A stretch of DNA of 64,000 bases from Viridibacterium sp047600765 (GTDB lineage Bacteria; Pseudomonadota; Gammaproteobacteria; Burkholderiales; Rhodocyclaceae), in NCBI GenBank assembly GCA_047600765.1, contig JASGKF010000002.1, positions 1,612,001 to 1,676,000 on the forward strand, in the 5' to 3' direction. Made by a program: the position numbers and the translations under genes. This document shows positions 61,451-64,000 of this stretch, piece after piece; positions within the stretch are counted from its first letter, which is position 1, and every line of letters starts with the position of its first letter. The notes under the pieces were generated by a model. That model was not told the DNA's origin. It did no database searches and worked only from the letters and a program-made list of their open reading frames with translations.

Positions 61451-61537
61451 GGCGCAATAAGCAAAGCACATTGCGCCGGATGTTTGATTGGCATTGGGCA
61501 CCTTTCGGCGCAATGCTCTACGGTTATTGCGCCCTAC
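61447..61537. repeat. REP-like inverted repeat overlapping the ABC-F gene stop codon
   Basis: Arms 61447-61477 and 61507-61537. Their outer 14 bases (GTAGGGCGCAATAA) and inner 8 bases (ATTGCGCC) are complementary, with differing middles. The TAG stop of the ABC-F gene is the first bases of the left arm. Shares the GTAGGG lead with the 59630 repeat. Confidence 0.75.
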
Positions 61538-61548
61538 ACGCTGTAGGG

Positions 61549-62124
61549 TTAGTCATCGTCGTCCTTCCAGCCGCGTTTGGTGATCCGCTTCCCGGCAGGC
61601 ACCAACTTCCCAGTCAGGGCCATTCCTTCCAAGAGTTCGCGATCTGTTGGGCCTAGTCGGGTGTCGCGGACTTGCTTGTATCGGGTAACTCCTTCACCGA
61701 ACCTACCTTCTTGACCATTTAGCGGCGGCTCAAATGCATGAATCATGGCGGCTTCAAAGTGGTCCAGTAGCTGTGCTGTAGAAATTGAGAAGTTGCTTCC
61801 CGGCTTTGATAGCCGAGGCTTATTTCCGCCGACGACGCTTCGTAAGCCAAACCAGGTGAACGTGTCCCAGCGGCCTGCCAAGTCATCCGTAAGGAAGTGA
61901 GCCTTCAATCTTGAGAATAGTGTCTTGTTAGCCTGTCCGATGTAGATCGGCTTGTGATCGGAATACAAGATGTATATGCCGCTCTGATGTGCGAAATTGA
62001 CGACAGGCGCGGTGATATTTTTTCTTGGCACTCCGTCGAGGTGTGCGGTTTCGTGTGCTGAGTACCAATAAACGTCATCGGCCCGCCAGCGGGCGCCCAA
62101 GCAGAGTATCGGAGCTGTAGGCAT
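61549..62124 (-). CDS. GIY-YIG nuclease-superfamily protein
   Basis: 191 residues. The GIY-YIG core is HQSGIYILYSDHKPIYIGQA, then TLFSRLKAHF with the catalytic-type Arg, with the final Glu/Asn less clear. N-terminal ~45 residues (ILCLGARWRADDVYWYS) and a C-terminal ~90 residues are unassigned. It lies in an AT-richer patch beside a REP-like repeat and 105 bases from the MltR-like gene. It may be a mobile or defence-type nuclease; nuclease activity is not proven because only part of the motif set is evident. Confidence 0.7.
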   Translation of the reverse strand: MPTAPILCLGARWRADDVYWYSAHETAHLDGVPRKNITAPVVNFAHQSGIYILYSDHKPIYIGQANKTLFSRLKAHFLTDDLAGRWDTFTWFGLRSVVGGNKPRLSKPGSNFSISTAQLLDHFEAAMIHAFEPPLNGQEGRFGEGVTRYKQVRDTRLGPTDRELLEGMALTGKLVPAGKRITKRGWKDDDD

Positions 62125-62229
62125 AGTGTCCTTAGATGTTTAGCGTTTGACGTTGGAGGCTGCAACGGGCACTCACAAGTGCAGCTTGTAGGCAGGCCCT
62201 CACGCCGGAACTTTCTGACGTCTGTTGGT

Positions 62230-62700
62230 TTATGTTGTTTTGCTGTTTAAGGCGACGAACATGCCGGCAGAAATGAGATATCTGTCCTTAGCATCACCGA
62301 CGTTGATCAGTGATCCGTCGGGGCCTCGCATCTTCGTTTTGGACGCGATCAAGTTGTTAACCCAATCCGAAACAGGTTGCTTGTCGAATGAGGCTTCTTT
62401 GGGATGGTGTGCGAAGTGATTTCGTATTTTTTTGATTAAGTGCAGATCGTCACATTGCACTTTAGACAAGAACCCGAAGGCTTGCGCTAAGTCTATTCGC
62501 TGAGAAAACGACGAAAGCGCCCCCTCAGAGGCAAAGAGGCGATCAGCGAGTGAAGGATCTACCATCTTCTCTTTTAGGAAAATACCGAGGTAATTTTCAA
62601 CATAACTGCCAGCAAGTACAGCAGCACCACGATCTGTTTCGCTTTTGAACGAATCGAAAAGCGATTGGAAGTCTGTGTGGGAAAAATCAACTGGTTTCAT
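62230..62700 (-). CDS. MltR-family protein (HEPN-like helical domain)
   Basis: 156 residues. The family pattern is clear: ETDRGAAVLAGSYVENYLGI, ASEGALSSFSQRIDLAQAFG, then DLHLIKKIRNHFAHHPKEAS. These match MltR, the mannitol operon repressor, but there are no mannitol genes here. The IRNHFAHHP stretch has the R-x4-6-H layout of HEPN domains, which occur in toxins and defence proteins; a ribonuclease function is only a suggestion. Codon use is more AT-rich than nearby genes, consistent with transfer. Confidence 0.75.
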   Translation of the reverse strand: MKPVDFSHTDFQSLFDSFKSETDRGAAVLAGSYVENYLGIFLKEKMVDPSLADRLFASEGALSSFSQRIDLAQAFGFLSKVQCDDLHLIKKIRNHFAHHPKEASFDKQPVSDWVNNLIASKTKMRGPDGSLINVGDAKDRYLISAGMFVALNSKTT

Positions 62701-62959
62701 CGGATGATCAACTTGATATAGAGCACATTTTTGTACCCGAATCTGATTTGTTTAGCCCACATCCGGTCTGCACATTGGGTGAGAAGCTGCTTGCCGACTT
62801 GTATGCTGGGGTAGGCGGTGTATGAATTTGCCGCATTAAATGGCACGAGTAAACCGATAAGGCCGGTTTTGTCATTTCAGGGCACGAAGGGATCGCAACT
62901 CTTCCGAATGTAGCGTAGCGGAATCCGGGACAGTCCCCATGGGCAGTCCTCGGTTCTGG
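62701..62959. other. Intergenic region with half of a REP-like sequence
   Basis: 259 bases without a gene that I can support. AT-rich at first; near 62905-62945 AGCGTAGCGGAATCCGGGA and GACAGTCCCC look like a single arm of a common intergenic palindrome. No second arm was found. Confidence 0.35.
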
Positions 62960-63952
62960 CTACGCGTCGAACTCCTGCGTGACACCCCTGTCCGCCGCCT
63001 CCCGCGCCATCAAGCTCGCATAGGTCGCGCTGAACGCATCATCACTGCTGACGATGCACAGCCCCGTGCCCAGCACTTGATCAACAAAGCTCGCGAAGAT
63101 AGAGCGCTCCGGCAGCAGGGGCAGGTTCTGCAGGCCCTGGGCTTCGTCGTTGAGCAGCCAGACATTCCCCTCACGTACTTCGAGCACGCCGCGGGTGCCG
63201 GCGATGCGGATGCGGTCGTCATCGTGTGACGGTGCCGTGCCGGGTCGCAGGTAGTCGATGCTCACCGTGGCGGCGATGTCGTTGCTCATCTGGAACAGGC
63301 ATTGCGCCGAGACTTCGAGGTCGCCGTTGCTGCCGTTGTGGGCGCGGCTGTGCGAGGCGCTGACGCTGATGAAGGATTCGCCGGACAGCCATTGCAGCCA
63401 GTCGATGGCGTGGCTGCCGACCCAGGGGATGAGGCCGCCGCTGCGTTCGCGGCTGGCGAAGAAGGCAGGGCGCTTGCCGAGCTTGTAGGACTTCTGCGCG
63501 TGCATGAGCCGCACTTCGCCGATGCGGCCGGCTTGAACTGCAGCGTGCGCAGTGAGGAACCATGGCTTGCAGCGGATGCCGAACATGGCAGCGAAGTGCT
63601 GGCCGCTGGCCTCGTGTGTTTCGATCAGCGTGGAGAGTGCATCGAGGCGCGTGGCGACGGGTTTTTCGCTGAACACGTTGTGGCCGCGTTGCAGGCATTC
63701 GGTGCTGATGCGGGCGTGATCGCCAAAGTGGCAGTTGACGGCGACGATGTCGGGCTGGATGGTATCGAGCATCAGGCGCCAGTCATCGAAGCGCGGGGCT
63801 GCGATGCCGCGCTCCTGCAGCATGGTGGCGAGCTTGCTGAGGTCTTCGCCGTCGGAGCCGGCTGCGAAGCCGACCAGCGCGACGCGTTCGTCGAGGCCTT
63901 CGAGTACATAGCGGTAGTGGCCGCTACCGCCGATAATGCAGACACGCAGCAT
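62960..63952 (-). CDS. Gfo/Idh/MocA-family oxidoreductase
   Basis: 330 residues. NAD(P)-binding Rossmann start (CIIGGSGHYRYVLEG), the EKP motif in HNVFSEKPVATRLDALSTLI, and the C-terminal catalytic-domain segment GGLIPWVGSHAIDWLQWLSG with the conserved Asp/His region. Family members oxidise or reduce sugars and cyclitols. The exact substrate is not clear. A good ribosome site (AAAGG) lies before the start at 63952, so the gene is complete. The bases upstream of it run off the window without a gene that can be supported. Confidence 0.85.
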   Translation of the reverse strand: MLRVCIIGGSGHYRYVLEGLDERVALVGFAAGSDGEDLSKLATMLQERGIAAPRFDDWRLMLDTIQPDIVAVNCHFGDHARISTECLQRGHNVFSEKPVATRLDALSTLIETHEASGQHFAAMFGIRCKPWFLTAHAAVQAGRIGEVRLMHAQKSYKLGKRPAFFASRERSGGLIPWVGSHAIDWLQWLSGESFISVSASHSRAHNGSNGDLEVSAQCLFQMSNDIAATVSIDYLRPGTAPSHDDDRIRIAGTRGVLEVREGNVWLLNDEAQGLQNLPLLPERSIFASFVDQVLGTGLCIVSSDDAFSATYASLMAREAADRGVTQEFDA

Positions 63953-64000
63953 GGAATACCTTTGAGTTCGGGAGTGTGTTCATGGGCACCATCAATCGCA

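Noticed and set aside
62125..62229. Possible integron attC-like site between the MltR-like and GIY-YIG genes
   Set aside because: GTTTAGC is close to the core pattern, but it does not fit GTTRRRY and no matching partner core or hairpin was found.
1..64000. CRISPR array, tRNA or rRNA genes, insertion sequences, prophage
   Set aside because: No regularly spaced repeats, cloverleaf-like sequences, transposase or phage structural genes were seen in the window.

Overview
The window is chromosomal DNA from a GC-rich, motile, aerobic betaproteobacterium. The evidence is FlhDC-controlled flagellar genes, a DUF3567 protein (a family known mainly from Betaproteobacteria), a GreB with the acidic N-terminus usual in that class, paired short chromate transporters, and the acnB / citE-like / mdh versus gntR-sdhCDAB-sdhE-gltA-sucAB-lpdA layout. 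The genus cannot be fixed from sequence alone; Rhodocyclales or a near relative is my guess.

Layout. 1-6.1 kb: 5' part of a B12-dependent ribonucleotide reductase, an HDOD protein, a large unrecognised protein, DUF2189, DUF465 and DUF3567 proteins, and greB. 6.1-9.5 kb: a histidine kinase divergent from htpG, which has a textbook sigma-32 promoter. 9.5-16.6 kb: a beta-helix polysaccharide-lyase-like lipoprotein, a hydroxyacid dehydrogenase, a diguanylate cyclase, SemiSWEET, HNH and Nudix proteins. 16.7-25 kb: a signalling and motility block (HDOD-REC-GGDEF, flhDC, motAB, cheY, cheA) with three matching sigma-28 promoters. 25-30 kb: a small zincin, an EF-hand protein and two tandem CE12-type esterase lipoproteins. 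30-34 kb: a GlrK-QseG-GlrR (QseE-QseG-QseF) two-component operon. 34-42 kb: a solute-binding protein, an aldolase, an OmpA-type lipoprotein, and an hscC / J-like / chromate-transporter operon. 42-59.6 kb: a nearly complete TCA-cycle supercluster around a GntR regulator with a perfect palindromic operator candidate, ending in zapE. 59.7-64 kb: an ABC-F ATPase, an AT-richer pair (GIY-YIG, MltR-like) next to REP-like repeats, and a Gfo/Idh/MocA oxidoreductase.

How the genes work together. FlhDC is the master flagellar activator; sigma-28 sites in front of motAB, cheYA and the HDOD-REC-GGDEF gene suggest that this c-di-GMP-type protein is co-expressed with motility. Citrate synthase, aconitase B, 2-oxoglutarate dehydrogenase, succinate dehydrogenase and malate dehydrogenase lie together on both sides of one regulator. 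The lyase-like lipoprotein and the two esterase lipoproteins point to use of acetylated plant polysaccharide.

The strongest cross-window signal is technical or epigenetic. Five genes that should be intact (nrdJ, the beta-helix lipoprotein, the HDOD-REC-GGDEF gene, cheA, sdhA) each carry a one-base insertion. In every case removing the doubled A or T restores both the protein and a GTYRAC (SalI/HincII-type) site. I read these as sequence errors at a modified motif rather than true pseudogenes, and annotate the genes as whole. I did not find a clear-cut new biological system; the most unusual candidates are the hscC / degenerate J-protein / chromate-transporter operon and the tandem three-domain esterase lipoproteins.
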